A stretch of DNA of 35,844 nt from CAYLJO01 sp964383905 (GCA_964383905.1 CAYLJO010000039.1:1-35844), one strand, 5' to 3'. Shown: positions 1 to 8,991, numbered from the stretch's first letter. The notes: generated from the sequence alone by a model not told the origin. Program-made: numbers and translations.

Positions 1-194
1 TCTCGTGCCGCCACGTAGTATCGTCGAGATATTCACAAGCGACCACGGATTAATACGGCAAGATTATGCTTGCCCGCTGAAGCAAATCCGTCGAAGCCGC
101 GACAATGGGCAGTGGCTTGTTTGCCGTCATCTCGTGTCAGTGGCTTAACAGGTCAACACAGACAGTCCTGACCTTCCGACATCACCGGCGGTGT

Positions 195-1622
195 ATGAGC
201 TATACGGGTCGCTCCTACGATGCGATCATTGTCGGGGCCGGGCCGAACGGCCTGGCCGCGGCGATCACGCTGGCGCGTGCGGGCTGCTCCGTGCTGGTGT
301 TTGAAGCTAATGAGACGCCCGGCGGCGGCGCCCGCACCGCCGCTCTGACGCTGCCCGGCTTTCTGCACGACCTCGGCTCGGCGGTCCACCCTCTCGCCGT
401 CGGTTCACCCTTCTTCCGTACGCTGCCTCTCGGCCGGCACGGTCTGGAGTGGATTTACCCACCGGCCTCGGTGGCCCACCCGCTCGATGACGGCACGGCC
501 GTCCTCCTCGAGCGCTCAATCGAGGCGACCGGAGAAACGATCAAACCGGACGCGGCGGCTTACCGGAAGCTCATGAGACCTCTCGTCGCCGATTGGGGGA
601 AGCTTGAATCGGCGTTGCTGGGCCCTTTGAGGCCGCCACGACACCCGATCGCACTCGCCCGCTTCGGCATTCACGCATGGCGCTCGGCGCGTGGTATCGC
701 GGAAAGCCATTTTATGGGCGAGCGTGCCCGCGCGCTCTTCGCGGGGTTGGCCGCCCACTCAATGCTGCCCCTCGAATGGCTGATCACCGCGGCATTCGGC
801 TTCGTCCTGGGTATCACCGGGCACGCGGTCGGCTGGCCGATCCCGCGCGGCGGCGCCCAGAAAATCTCAGACGCGCTCGTCTCCTACCTGCGTAGCCTGG
901 GCGGAGAGGTCGTGTCAGGATCGCGCGTCGAATCGCTTGATGAGTTGCCGAAGGCCCGCGCCGTCCTGTGCGATGTGACGCCACGCCAACTGCTGCGTAT
1001 TGCCGGCACTCGCCTGCCCGCCTCTTACCGCCGCAAGCTTGAGCGTTACCGCTACGGCGCCGCCGCCTATAAGATGGATTGGGCGCTTGACGGACCCATC
1101 CCATGGAAGGCCGCCGAGTGCGCCCGCGCCGCGACCGTCCATGTAGGCGGCACCCTGGCTGAGATAGCCTCTTCGGAACGTATGCCGTGGAAGGGTGAGC
1201 ACGCCGAAAAACCGTTTGTCCTTCTCGCGCAGCCAAGCCTTTTCGACCCGACACGGGCCCCCGAAGGGAAGCACACGGTTTGGGCATACTGTCACGTCCC
1301 GAACGGGTCCACCTTCGACATGACCGAGCGGATAGAAAATCAGATTGAGCGCTTCGCCCCCGGCTTCCGGTCTCGCGTCATCGCGCGAAGCCGTATGCCC
1401 CCCGCCGAACTGGAGCGGCGTAACCCGAACCTCGTCGGCGGCGACATCAACGGCGGCGCCCAGGACATCCGTCAGCTCTTCGCGCGCCCCACGCTTCGGC
1501 TCTACTCGACTCCGGCACGGGGGCTTTATCTCTGTTCGTCTTCGACCCCGCCCGGCGGAGGTGTTCACGGGATGTGCGGCTATTTCGCCGCGCAGAAAGC
1601 TTTGAAGGAGCTCGGAAAGTAA
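195..1622 (+). CDS. NAD(P)/FAD-dependent oxidoreductase, phytoene-desaturase-like
   Basis: This 475-aa flavoprotein resembles the phytoene desaturase/PYROXD2-like amine-oxidase superfamily, which oxidises or isomerises lipid-like substrates with bound FAD. The N-terminus has a Rossmann dinucleotide-binding motif, DAIIVGAGPNGLAAA, at about residues 9-23. It is followed by the acidic ribose-binding end of beta-2 (VFEANETPGGGART). A C-terminal GLYLCSSSTPPGGGVHGMCG segment is the typical second FAD-contact region. The reading frame is open further upstream to 105, but the ATG at 195 places the FAD motif at the usual distance from the N-terminus, so I chose it. The ribosome-binding site is weak. 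The substrate cannot be told from sequence, and there are no carotenoid genes next to it. The family is confident, the function is not. Confidence 0.85.
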   Translation: MSYTGRSYDAIIVGAGPNGLAAAITLARAGCSVLVFEANETPGGGARTAALTLPGFLHDLGSAVHPLAVGSPFFRTLPLGRHGLEWIYPPASVAHPLDDGTAVLLERSIEATGETIKPDAAAYRKLMRPLVADWGKLESALLGPLRPPRHPIALARFGIHAWRSARGIAESHFMGERARALFAGLAAHSMLPLEWLITAAFGFVLGITGHAVGWPIPRGGAQKISDALVSYLRSLGGEVVSGSRVESLDELPKARAVLCDVTPRQLLRIAGTRLPASYRRKLERYRYGAAAYKMDWALDGPIPWKAAECARAATVHVGGTLAEIASSERMPWKGEHAEKPFVLLAQPSLFDPTRAPEGKHTVWAYCHVPNGSTFDMTERIENQIERFAPGFRSRVIARSRMPPAELERRNPNLVGGDINGGAQDIRQLFARPTLRLYSTPARGLYLCSSSTPPGGGVHGMCGYFAAQKALKELGK

Positions 1623-1704
1623 ATCGCCGTCCCTGAAGTCCTGGAAGACTTCTTAAGGTCTTTTGCGCAAGGTACGGCGGGGAATAACTTCAGAGGGACA
1701 AAAC

Positions 1705-2430
1705 TTGACCGCCCGAATTCGCGTCGGCACTTCCGGCTGGCACTACAAGCATTGGCTTGGGCCTTTTTATCCTGACCATTTGCCGGCGGCAGAAATGTTC
1801 TCCTTCTACGCAAAACACTTCGACACGGTCGAGATCAATAACAGCTTTTATAAATTGCCCGCCCCTACGACACTCGAAAAATGGCGCGATGATGCGCCCG
1901 CAGGCTTCTGCTTTGCGGTTAAAGCGAGCCGCTACATCACCCACATGAAAAAGCTTACGGCGCCGGAGGCGGGCCCGCAAAAGTTCCTGCCGCGCGTCGA
2001 GATACTGGAAGATAAACTCGGACCGATCCTCTTCCAATTGCCACCCAACTGGCACCGCAACGTAGAAAGGCTGAGCGATTTTCTGGAGGCCCTGCCTCAA
2101 GGGCGTCAGTACAGCTTCGAGCTGCGAGATCAGAGCTGGCACACCCCGGAGGTCTACCGGCTGCTGGGTCGGCACAACGCTGCCTTCTGCATCTATGAGC
2201 TGTCAGGCTTTCAATCACCCCTCGAAATCACTGCCGACTTCACCTACATCCGTTTGCATGGGCCCCACAAAGAGGCCTACCAGGGAAACTACACGCAGTC
2301 GTCGCTGAAGACCTGGGCCCGGCACGTTAGGGAATGGCGGCGCGACTTGAAGGACGTCTACGTCTACTTCGATAACGACCAGTCGGGCTACGCCGCGCGG
2401 AATGCGCTGACGTTGAAGAACTTATTGTGA
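1705..2430 (+). CDS. DUF72 (YecE-like) family protein
   Basis: A 241-aa protein of the DUF72/YecE family, a TIM-barrel-like family of unknown biochemical role. Family hallmarks visible are the N-terminal IRVGTSGWHYKHW motif, the FDTVEINNSFYKLP segment, FAVKASRYITHMKKL, and the C-terminal VYVYFDNDQSGYAARNAL motif. I place the start at TTG 1705 because an AGAGGG ribosome-binding sequence (1692-1697) sits 7 bases before it. The longer reading frame from TTG 1663 has no such site. It follows the flavoprotein gene on the same strand after about 80 bases, so co-transcription is possible. The length matches the family (about 240-260 aa) and the gene looks intact. Confidence 0.9.
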   Translation: MTARIRVGTSGWHYKHWLGPFYPDHLPAAEMFSFYAKHFDTVEINNSFYKLPAPTTLEKWRDDAPAGFCFAVKASRYITHMKKLTAPEAGPQKFLPRVEILEDKLGPILFQLPPNWHRNVERLSDFLEALPQGRQYSFELRDQSWHTPEVYRLLGRHNAAFCIYELSGFQSPLEITADFTYIRLHGPHKEAYQGNYTQSSLKTWARHVREWRRDLKDVYVYFDNDQSGYAARNALTLKNLL

Positions 2431-2767
2431 GGCGGCGACCCCCCCCGCACATGATCAGGTCTCTTGATAGGGGTTTGCCAATGAGTGTGGCCCACGCCGC
2501 CGGAATTGTAGAAATTGTAGGGGCAGGGCTCCTCCCTGCCCGCGTTTTATACTTTACTCGTGACCACCTCACCGCGGCGTCGCTGCCACAAAGCCTTCCT
2601 TGCCGCATCTGTTCGATCCCTTGTGCTTATAGCAGTTGACGATTGCGTGTCGCTCTCCTTCGCCTTGCTTGGCGCCTTTGCGCCTTGGCCTGATATTTCT
2701 TGGTTGTCAGCCCTCCATCGCGTGTGACGATTCCCGAGACGGGTCAAGGCACGGGCCACGGATTTAG
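2431..2767. other. Intergenic region with hairpin and decayed repeat
   Basis: No supported gene lies here. The region has a C-run after the DUF72 gene, a strong GC hairpin at 2521-2541, and a low-complexity stretch at about 2660-2690 made of repeated CTTGGCGCCTTTGCGCC-like words. The string TTATAGCAGTTG near 2627 resembles the end of the MITE-like element at 16433-16640 (TATAGCGGTT), so part of this region may be a decayed copy. Confidence 0.5.
2521..2541. terminator. GC hairpin, possible terminator
   Basis: GGGCAGGG and CCCTGCCC form an 8-bp perfect stem around a 5-base loop, followed by GCGTTTTAT. It lies about 90 bases after the DUF72 gene and may end that transcript. The same GGGCAGGGCTCCT motif is also a common dispersed repeat type, so the terminator role is uncertain. 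Confidence 0.5.
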
Positions 2768-2796
2768 TTGACTAAGTCAAGTAACTATTTGATAAT
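2768..2796 (+). promoter_or_regulatory. Promoter with overlapping dyad operator for the MarR-GNAT gene
   Basis: A sigma70-type promoter is visible: -35 TTGACT (2768-2773), 17-base spacer, -10 GATAAT (2791-2796). The -35 box is half of a perfect 13-base palindrome, TTGACTAAGTCAA (2768-2780), which lies within the larger imperfect dyad AGTTGACT...AGTCAAGTAACT. A MarR protein bound there would block RNA polymerase. Autoregulation by the gene just downstream is inferred; MarR regulators commonly bind such dyads over their own promoter. Confidence 0.6.
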
Positions 2797-2830
2797 ATCA
2801 ACTATTCTCATGCCCGGGGGTGCGAGAGTG

Positions 2831-3757
2831 ATGACTGTCAACGCCGATCAGCGTGTCGGAGCCGTGCGCCGCTTCAACCGGTTCTATACGCAGCACATCG
2901 GGGTGTTAAGCGAGGGCCTGCTGCAAAGCCCCTTCTCCCTGACGGAAGCCCGCGTGCTGTACGAGCTGGCGCAACGCGGGCAGGCGACGGCGACCGAGCT
3001 GGGCCGAGAGCTGGGGCTTGACGCCGGTTACTTGAGCCGCATCCTGCGTGGCTTCCGTAAGAGAGGCTTAATCAATAAGCGGGCCTCCGAATCGGACGGC
3101 CGGCAGAGCCTCCTCAGGCTGACGAAGAAGGGGCGGCAGGAGTTCGCAACGCTCGACGCACGCTCGAACGACCAGATCGCCGCGGTGTTGGGTAAGCTTC
3201 CCGCCGTCGTGCAGCAGCGCCTGGTCAAGGCCATGTGCGTTATCGAGGAGGTCCTCGGTTCCGAGCCCGGCCATCAGACGCCGTACCTGCTCCGCCTTCA
3301 CCTGCCCGGCGACCTGGGTTGGGTCGTCCACCGCCACGGCGTCCTGTACTCCCAGGAATACGGGTGGGACGAGCGGTTCGAGGCGTTGGTCGCCGAGATC
3401 GTCGCGGAGTTCATCAGGAACTACGACCCGAAGCGGGAGCGCTGGTGGATCGCCGAAATGGATGGCGAGATCATCGGCTCCGTCTTCCTCGTCAGAAAGT
3501 CGAAGACGGTGGCCAGGCTTCGCCTGCTGCTCGTCGAGCCGAAGGCGCGGGGCGTGGGGCTCGGCAAGCGACTGGTCGAGGAATGCATCCGCTTTGCGCG
3601 GCGAGCCGGTTACAAGAAGATTACTCTGTGGACGAACAGTGTGCTCGACGCCGCCCGCCACATCTACCAGCGGGCCGGCTTCCGACTGGTGCGCGAGGAG
3701 CCGCACCACAGCTTCGGCCACGACCTGGTGGGCCAGACCTGGGAGCTGAAATTGTAA
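2831..3757 (+). CDS. MarR-type winged helix fused to GNAT acetyltransferase
   Basis: A 308-aa two-domain protein. Residues 1-145 form a MarR-type winged helix, with ADQRVGAVRRFNRFYTQ in the first helix, a recognition region at LGLDAGYLSRILRGFRKRGL and a wing at SESDGRQSLLRLT. Residues 150-308 form a GNAT N-acetyltransferase domain, with an acetyl-CoA loop ARGVGLGKRLVEE and a terminal YQRAGF motif. MarR-GNAT fusions are a known arrangement in which the acetyltransferase acts on a small molecule or protein and the MarR part controls transcription. The start is placed at ATG 2831, since the longer frame runs back through the promoter. GTG 2828 is an alternative. The target and substrate are unknown. 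Confidence 0.85.
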   Translation: MTVNADQRVGAVRRFNRFYTQHIGVLSEGLLQSPFSLTEARVLYELAQRGQATATELGRELGLDAGYLSRILRGFRKRGLINKRASESDGRQSLLRLTKKGRQEFATLDARSNDQIAAVLGKLPAVVQQRLVKAMCVIEEVLGSEPGHQTPYLLRLHLPGDLGWVVHRHGVLYSQEYGWDERFEALVAEIVAEFIRNYDPKRERWWIAEMDGEIIGSVFLVRKSKTVARLRLLLVEPKARGVGLGKRLVEECIRFARRAGYKKITLWTNSVLDAARHIYQRAGFRLVREEPHHSFGHDLVGQTWELKL

Positions 3758-3798
3758 CGGCCCCACTGCGCCAATCCCTCCCCGTACCGATCAAGACC

Positions 3799-3945
3799 TC
3801 ACCGCCCATGGATATTCTCCGGTTTCGCCTACCCCGCACACCGGGTGACCCGGAAGAGGCAATCGCTCGCATCGGGCAGGGCCACTTTATGATTCCGCTT
3901 AACCCCTCCGATCAATGGCAAGTTGCGTATGTTTTACCAGGTCAG
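3799..3945 (+). pseudogene. Remnant of an FAD-dependent monooxygenase
   Basis: A reading frame of about 49 codons contains SPPMDILRFRLPR, followed by GDPEEAIARIGQGHF and QWQVAYVLPG. This pattern matches, from memory, an internal segment of PHBH-like FAD-dependent oxidoreductases (typically APMDVLWFRL ... YWQCAYVIPKG). There is no FAD-binding N-terminus before it and no C-terminal region after it, so only an internal fragment survives. It sits between the MarR-GNAT gene and the convergent kinase gene. This is a relic, not an active gene. Confidence 0.6.
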
Positions 3946-3975
3946 ACCCTCGCCCGGATGAGATTAGCTTGACTC

Positions 3976-6900
3976 CTACCCCTCCTTACCTTTCAATACT
4001 TCCCGCACAACGCGCGAATCCAAAAAGGTGGATCGCAGTTTCTCATCAACTACACTATTTGCGATCACCTCAATAATGATAGCGGCCTGATTGAAAGCCT
4101 CGCGCGCCGCTTGCCCGTCGCCCGTTTGCGAATAGAGGCTGCCGAGCGCCGCGTAAGTTCTCCACGCGACAAGCGGCGCTGGATATTCCTGCGCTACGGC
4201 GAGCGCAGACTTTAATTCAGCTTCACCTTTCGTCAGATCGCCGCGCGAGATGGCGATGTGGGCCAGCAGTTTGTGTGCAACCGCGACGTATTTACGTGCG
4301 CTGTAGTCAGTTGCCACAGCGAGCAAGCGCTCCGCGTGTTCCGTCGCCAATTCTAAGTCCCCGGCTTTGAGCCGTTGCTCACAGATTCCGGCCTGGAGGC
4401 GAATGTTATAACGCCAGCGGAACCACGCGTCGCGCTCGAAGATTGCTTCAACCTCGCGGAAAATCGCCCCGGTCTTTTCCCCTTGCGCCGTGTTGGTGTA
4501 ATCGATGCCTAGATTTATTAGAGAATTCGCCTCCGCCTCCAGGACATGATGTTGACGGCTGACAGAGACGCCTTGCTGATCATACTCCAGAGCCTTATCA
4601 AAATCCTGCAACTCACGATAAATCCACCCGATGCAGTTGAAGATGCGCGGAAACCAGAATTGGTCGCCGTTGCGGCCAGCCGTTTTAATGGCAGTACGCA
4701 GCGTCGTTAAAGCTTCGGACATCCGCCCCATGTTGCCTCTGGACAGACCCAAAAAGAAGAGCGTCTCCAGCAAGAGAAAAGGGTCTCGTAACTCCGAAGC
4801 CAGCTCATTTGCTCGTGTCAGAAAATCTTCGGCCTGCTCATACTCAGATTGAAAGAAGTACAACGCTCCTCGCCAAGCCAGACCGCTCAGAAGTGCCGGT
4901 TTATGACCAATCGAACTGGCAATCCTGATGAGCTCCTCCATCAGAGGCTCGGCTTCCGCCAGTTCCCCATAGCAGAGCCGCTTTAACGCGACGAGAGCCA
5001 TCGTTTCCGCCCGGAGAGCGGGGCTGCTGCCGGCTCGTTCGGCTGCACTCACGGCTTCATCTGCCCTCGCTGCCATCTCCTCTAAGCGGTGAGAGAAGAA
5101 GAGCGTTCGCGCCAGTGCGTTGAGCGCAGTAGCCTCTTGCTCGACAGTCTCAGTTGTCCTCGCGTGGCTGAGCATCTCTGTAAAATCGTCTATGGCCTGC
5201 TGGAACCTGCTCAGGGCGAAATTAACTTCTCCGCGTTTCTGATAGACGGTCGCGTACCTTACACTCTGCTCTTCGGGCGGTAGTTTTTCTACGAGGCCGA
5301 GCGCATGGCTGTAATGCTCTTCTGCCTCGATGTTGGCGTAAAGCTTTGTCGCATTGTCGCCGGCGTGGATGAAGTATTCAATTGCGCGCCCGAAATCGCG
5401 CCCGCGCTCAAAGTGCAAAGCTAATTGAACGGCGATGCGCGGCGACTGGCTGCCGTAATGCTTTAGCAACTGCTCTCCCGCCTGGCGGTGCAGAAGAATG
5501 CGGCGCTTGCCCACCAGATCGCCGTAAAGGACGTTCTGATACAAGGCATGTGCAAAGCGGTAGCGCGTTGCCAGCTCGCCGTCCGGCAATTCTTCTTCGC
5601 CGAGCGTCTTGATCAGGTGATTGATCCTGGCGAGCCGGTCAAGCCGCTCCTCCAGTTCCACATCATCAACGCCCAGCAGTTTGGCGACAACGGTCGAAAG
5701 GAACTCTTCACCTTCGACGCTCGCGTACTGAAGCGCGCGACGATCTTCTGCGTTGAGCGCCTCAATCTTTTTGTGCAGGAGACTGCGGACGCTCTCCGGG
5801 GCCTCCAGTTCCATCTCCGCAAGCGGGCGTGACAGCGACCAATGAGCGTTCGTCTGCACAATGTCGCCGCGGTCGGCCATATACTGCACGAGATTCGTCG
5901 CAAACAGCGGGTGACCTTCGGTCTTGTGGTAGATCAGCGCGGATAGTTCGCGCGGGAAATCGTTCGGGGCAAAGCGTTGGTTGATGTAACTCGCAATATA
6001 CTCCTGGCCCAACGAGTCGAGCGCGATCTCGTCGCACTGGTTGTGCGCCTGTATCTCCAGCTTGTAAGTTTTAAGCGGGTGGCTCGTGAGCGCCACGTCT
6101 TCGGGGCGAAACGTGCCGATAATCAGCAGACGCTGCCTTTCGATTCGCTGGCAGAGGTGGCGCAAAAGTTCGACGCTCGAGGTGTCGGCCCAGTGCAGAT
6201 CTTCTAACAGGATTGTTAAAGGCGCGACGGCCGTGATGGCTTCAAGGGCATCGCCCATCTCACGCAGCATCCGCTCTTTAGTAGCGCCGATGGTCTCCTG
6301 CTGTAGTTTTTCCAGCGAGCCGCTTGAAGCGAAGGCGGCGGGGAGTTGTAAGCACCAGGTCGGGGCGAAGGTGCGCAGGGCGGAGGCCACGCGCTCGCGC
6401 CCGCGCTCGGCGAGAAGCCTTCCGAGCGCGTCCAGAAACGGCAGGTAGGCTTCGCCGGTGCCGTACTGTTCGACACAGCGTCCCCGGCAGAGCATGAGTT
6501 GTGGATGTTTCTGGCGTACCCGGTGCAAGAACTCATTGACGAGCGCTGTCTTACCTATGCCTGGCTCCCCCGTCACAAACAGGAGGCGACCCCGACCTTC
6601 AACTACCTGCCTCAACAGATCGTCGAGCCTCTTCAGCTCAGTCTCGCGGCCCACGAACGATCCCGGTTCGCCTTCTTGTGAGAATGTTTCCTTGACACCG
6701 GCCACCGCCGGGATGCCGGTCGACTCAAGCCCCTTTAACGCCCTCAGCGCGTCGGCGAGTTCCGACGCCGTCGGATAGCGGCTTCCCTTATCCTTTGCCA
6801 GCGCGCGTTCGAGTATAAAGTCCAGATCACGCGGCAGACCTTGCGCGGCTGCGCTCGGCGGCTGCGGGTTAACGGCGGCTATCTCATGCATGACGGAAAG

Positions 6901-7584
6901 CAAGCTTGGCCCGTTAAAAGGAGTCTTCCCCGTGGCCATCTCATAGAGCACGACCCCCAGCGAGAAGATATCGGAGCGGACGTCCAGCGGCTCGCCCCGC
7001 GTCTGCTCCGGCGACATGTAGTGCACGGTGCCGAGAATTGTTCCTTCGTCTGTCAAATCGGCGGCTAAAGTCTCCGCCTCTTTATCCACTCCGCCAACTA
7101 AAGGACGGTGCCGTTTAGCGAGGCCGAAATCGAGAATTTTGACCTGATTGCGAGGAGTGATCAGGATATTTGACGGTTTAATATCGCGGTGGATCAGACC
7201 GGCCGAATGTGCGGCGGCGAGCGCATCTGCCAATTGTATTCCGGTATCCAACCAGTCCGTCAGCTCTAAAGGCCCGCGCTCAAGCTTTGATCTCAATGTC
7301 TCACCCTCAACGTACTCCATGACGATGAAGTCGAATTCATCCGTCTCCTCAATAGAATAGATAATGACGACGTTGGGATGGTTGAGTGCCGAAGCCGCCC
7401 TCGCCTCCTGGAGAAAACGGCGTCTGGCTTGTTCGTTCTGTATGGTGTGTGCGGGTAACAGTTTGATTGCGACCGGACGGTTCAGGCGTATGTCTTGCGC
7501 CAGGTAAACCTCGCCCATGCCGCCTTTGCCTATGTGTGAGCGGATTTCGTAGCGACCGAGGCGAGTTTCTGGTGAAAGAGCCAT
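3976..7584 (-). CDS. Ser/Thr protein kinase fused to AAA-type ATPase and TPR repeats
   Basis: A 1202-aa cytoplasmic signalling protein. Residues 11-285 are a Hanks-type Ser/Thr kinase that looks catalytically complete: glycine loop GKGGMGEV (19-26), Lys41 in VAIK, HRD with catalytic Asp134, DFG at 152-154 and an MSPEQTRGE activation segment. Residues about 308-700 resemble the ATPase of MalT/adenylate-cyclase-associated STAND-like regulators, with Walker A GEPGIGKT (339-346) and Walker B-like TILLEDLHWAD. The remaining C-terminal part, about 500 residues, is rich in TPR-like helical repeats. There is no transmembrane segment. I start at ATG 7584; TTG 7596 is also possible, and neither has a clear ribosome-binding site. 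The TPRs probably sense a partner and the ATPase acts as a switch. Substrates are not deducible. Confidence 0.9.
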   Translation of the reverse strand: MALSPETRLGRYEIRSHIGKGGMGEVYLAQDIRLNRPVAIKLLPAHTIQNEQARRRFLQEARAASALNHPNVVIIYSIEETDEFDFIVMEYVEGETLRSKLERGPLELTDWLDTGIQLADALAAAHSAGLIHRDIKPSNILITPRNQVKILDFGLAKRHRPLVGGVDKEAETLAADLTDEGTILGTVHYMSPEQTRGEPLDVRSDIFSLGVVLYEMATGKTPFNGPSLLSVMHEIAAVNPQPPSAAAQGLPRDLDFILERALAKDKGSRYPTASELADALRALKGLESTGIPAVAGVKETFSQEGEPGSFVGRETELKRLDDLLRQVVEGRGRLLFVTGEPGIGKTALVNEFLHRVRQKHPQLMLCRGRCVEQYGTGEAYLPFLDALGRLLAERGRERVASALRTFAPTWCLQLPAAFASSGSLEKLQQETIGATKERMLREMGDALEAITAVAPLTILLEDLHWADTSSVELLRHLCQRIERQRLLIIGTFRPEDVALTSHPLKTYKLEIQAHNQCDEIALDSLGQEYIASYINQRFAPNDFPRELSALIYHKTEGHPLFATNLVQYMADRGDIVQTNAHWSLSRPLAEMELEAPESVRSLLHKKIEALNAEDRRALQYASVEGEEFLSTVVAKLLGVDDVELEERLDRLARINHLIKTLGEEELPDGELATRYRFAHALYQNVLYGDLVGKRRILLHRQAGEQLLKHYGSQSPRIAVQLALHFERGRDFGRAIEYFIHAGDNATKLYANIEAEEHYSHALGLVEKLPPEEQSVRYATVYQKRGEVNFALSRFQQAIDDFTEMLSHARTTETVEQEATALNALARTLFFSHRLEEMAARADEAVSAAERAGSSPALRAETMALVALKRLCYGELAEAEPLMEELIRIASSIGHKPALLSGLAWRGALYFFQSEYEQAEDFLTRANELASELRDPFLLLETLFFLGLSRGNMGRMSEALTTLRTAIKTAGRNGDQFWFPRIFNCIGWIYRELQDFDKALEYDQQGVSVSRQHHVLEAEANSLINLGIDYTNTAQGEKTGAIFREVEAIFERDAWFRWRYNIRLQAGICEQRLKAGDLELATEHAERLLAVATDYSARKYVAVAHKLLAHIAISRGDLTKGEAELKSALAVAQEYPAPLVAWRTYAALGSLYSQTGDGQAAREAFNQAAIIIEVIANSVVDEKLRSTFLDSRVVREVLKGKEG

Positions 7585-8016
7585 ACGCGTCAGCAAGAAT
7601 ACCGGCTACTTTGGATAGCGCTAGATTCGCTTATCGAGCAGCCCGAAGTCAAGAATTTGGCTCTTTGATTGATGAAGGATAGAAAAGTATTTACAAAATT
7701 GCCACCTCGGCCTTTCGCGAACGCCATACCTGATTGCGGCACATAAACACTTCCTGATGTCGCATCATATTTTGCTTCGAGTGAGAGCCGCAGACACGAT
7801 GGCTCTACATTTGGCGGGACCTTACAGCGCAACATCAACGCTATCTTTTTGCTGGTTTGATTGCCTAGCTCGCGCCGGTGATTCGATGCTGAGGTGTGGT
7901 GCAGTTACTTGTCCTCTTCGGAAAGCATCACTTTGTAACGTGTCCCGTTGGTAGAGCCTATCCACTGAAGCCATCGGCTTTAGCCGATCAAGTAATCACT
8001 GGTCCGGAAACGTGAT
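7585..8016. other. Intergenic region upstream of the kinase gene
   Basis: Both flanking genes point left, so this stretch must hold the kinase leader. I see only a weak minus-strand -35-like TTGACT (7647-7652) without a convincing -10 box. The palindrome at 7973-7988 lies next to the end of rnhB. Short reading frames here show no family resemblance or ribosome-binding sites, so I do not call genes. Confidence 0.4.
7973..7988. repeat. ATCGGCTTTAGCCGAT hairpin
   Basis: ATCGGCT and AGCCGAT form a 7-bp inverted repeat with a two-base centre, 29 bases after the rnhB stop on its transcribed strand. It may help end the rnhB transcript. GGCTTTAGCC-type palindromes are also common as small dispersed repeats, and there is no U-run. 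Confidence 0.4.
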
Positions 8017-8928
8017 TCAATGCCTGCCACCGGTCATCGCGCTTTCATACGGGAGAAGACAAGCAGCCTCGCCAACATCTACCGCCCGATCCCCTTCCCC
8101 GGTTTCAAAGAGTTCGGTTTGAGTGGGGTCAAGCCCTAACACCTGACGAATGGGCGCAAAGCTTCGCCTGTGGATGGGCAGCGCCCCAAGTTCCTTCAGT
8201 GCCCGGTAGTGAGCCGGCGTCCCATAGCCTTTGTGCGACGCAAGCCCGTAGCCCGGGTACCGGCGATCAAGCTCGATCATGTGCGCGTCGCGAGTCGTCT
8301 TGGCAATAATGGATGCGGCGGCGATGCTGGCCGACAGGGTGTCCCCACGAATGATCCCGCGCTGCGGGCACGGGCACCCCGGAATTTTTCGCGCGTCCAC
8401 CAGAACAAATTCCGGCTTCTGTTCAAGCCCCTCCACCGCGCGGCGCATCGCCAGAAGCCCCGCGTGATAGATGTTCAGGCGGTCGATCTCCTCCACTTCC
8501 GCTCGCCCGACCGCCCAGCAGATGGCGTCTGCCTTGATCTGTAATGCGAGTTCTTCGCGTCGCGCTTCGTCGAGGATCTTTTTCGAGTCATTTAGTCCCC
8601 GAAGCTTATACTTTTTCGGAAGGATGACGGCGCCTGCCACCACCGGCCCCGCCAGCGGCGCCATCCCAGCTTCGTCCACACCGGCGATGAGGCTCATGCC
8701 TTGCGCCCAGAGTTCCTGCTCGTATTGGAGGAGCTTGCGCAATCGTTGTCCCTCGCAACGATTCTTTTGACGGAGCGCGCGGATCCTTCTCGCCAGCTCC
8801 CGCGCCCCGCGCCTCGGGTCAGCGTCGAGCGCTTCGAGCAGGCCTCTGGGAATGGCCTTGTGCCCGTCGAGGTAACGCTCCCTTAGTCGCGGTAATGGTT
8901 CGGCCAGAAGTTCTTCAAGCGAGCTCAT
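8017..8928 (-). CDS. rnhB: Ribonuclease HII
   Basis: A 303-aa RNase HII, which removes ribonucleotides from DNA and degrades RNA in RNA-DNA hybrids. The four catalytic acidic residues are present: Asp85 and Glu86 in GVDEAG, Asp178 in VLVDAR, and Asp214 in KTTRDAHM. The SASIAAASIIAK motif before the last Asp is diagnostic. It carries an N-terminal extension of about 80 residues, as in the Bacillus-type enzymes, and a C-terminal tail of about 25. The ATG at 8928 has AGGA about 6 bases upstream and lies behind a good promoter. One oddity is that the substrate-recognition GRG motif after DEA is GMA here. Identification is secure. Confidence 0.95.
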   Translation of the reverse strand: MSSLEELLAEPLPRLRERYLDGHKAIPRGLLEALDADPRRGARELARRIRALRQKNRCEGQRLRKLLQYEQELWAQGMSLIAGVDEAGMAPLAGPVVAGAVILPKKYKLRGLNDSKKILDEARREELALQIKADAICWAVGRAEVEEIDRLNIYHAGLLAMRRAVEGLEQKPEFVLVDARKIPGCPCPQRGIIRGDTLSASIAAASIIAKTTRDAHMIELDRRYPGYGLASHKGYGTPAHYRALKELGALPIHRRSFAPIRQVLGLDPTQTELFETGEGDRAVDVGEAACLLPYESAMTGGRH

Positions 8929-8991
8929 ATCTGATCCTACGCGTTAGCACGAATTTCCGAAAACTACGCGCCGTCTCCCCTTCCCTCCAAT

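Noticed and set aside
814..1568. Long minus-strand reading frames opposite the flavoprotein gene
   Set aside because: Arg/Gly-rich translations without motifs or ribosome-binding sites; they mirror a GC-rich gene.
3235..3792. Plus-strand reading frame overlapping the GNAT half
   Set aside because: Pro/Arg-rich shadow of the MarR-GNAT gene; only its last part (3799-3945) has protein-like content and is reported as a relic.
7590..7838. 82-aa minus-strand reading frame upstream of the kinase
   Set aside because: Overlaps the kinase start region, no motif or ribosome-binding site; more likely leader DNA.
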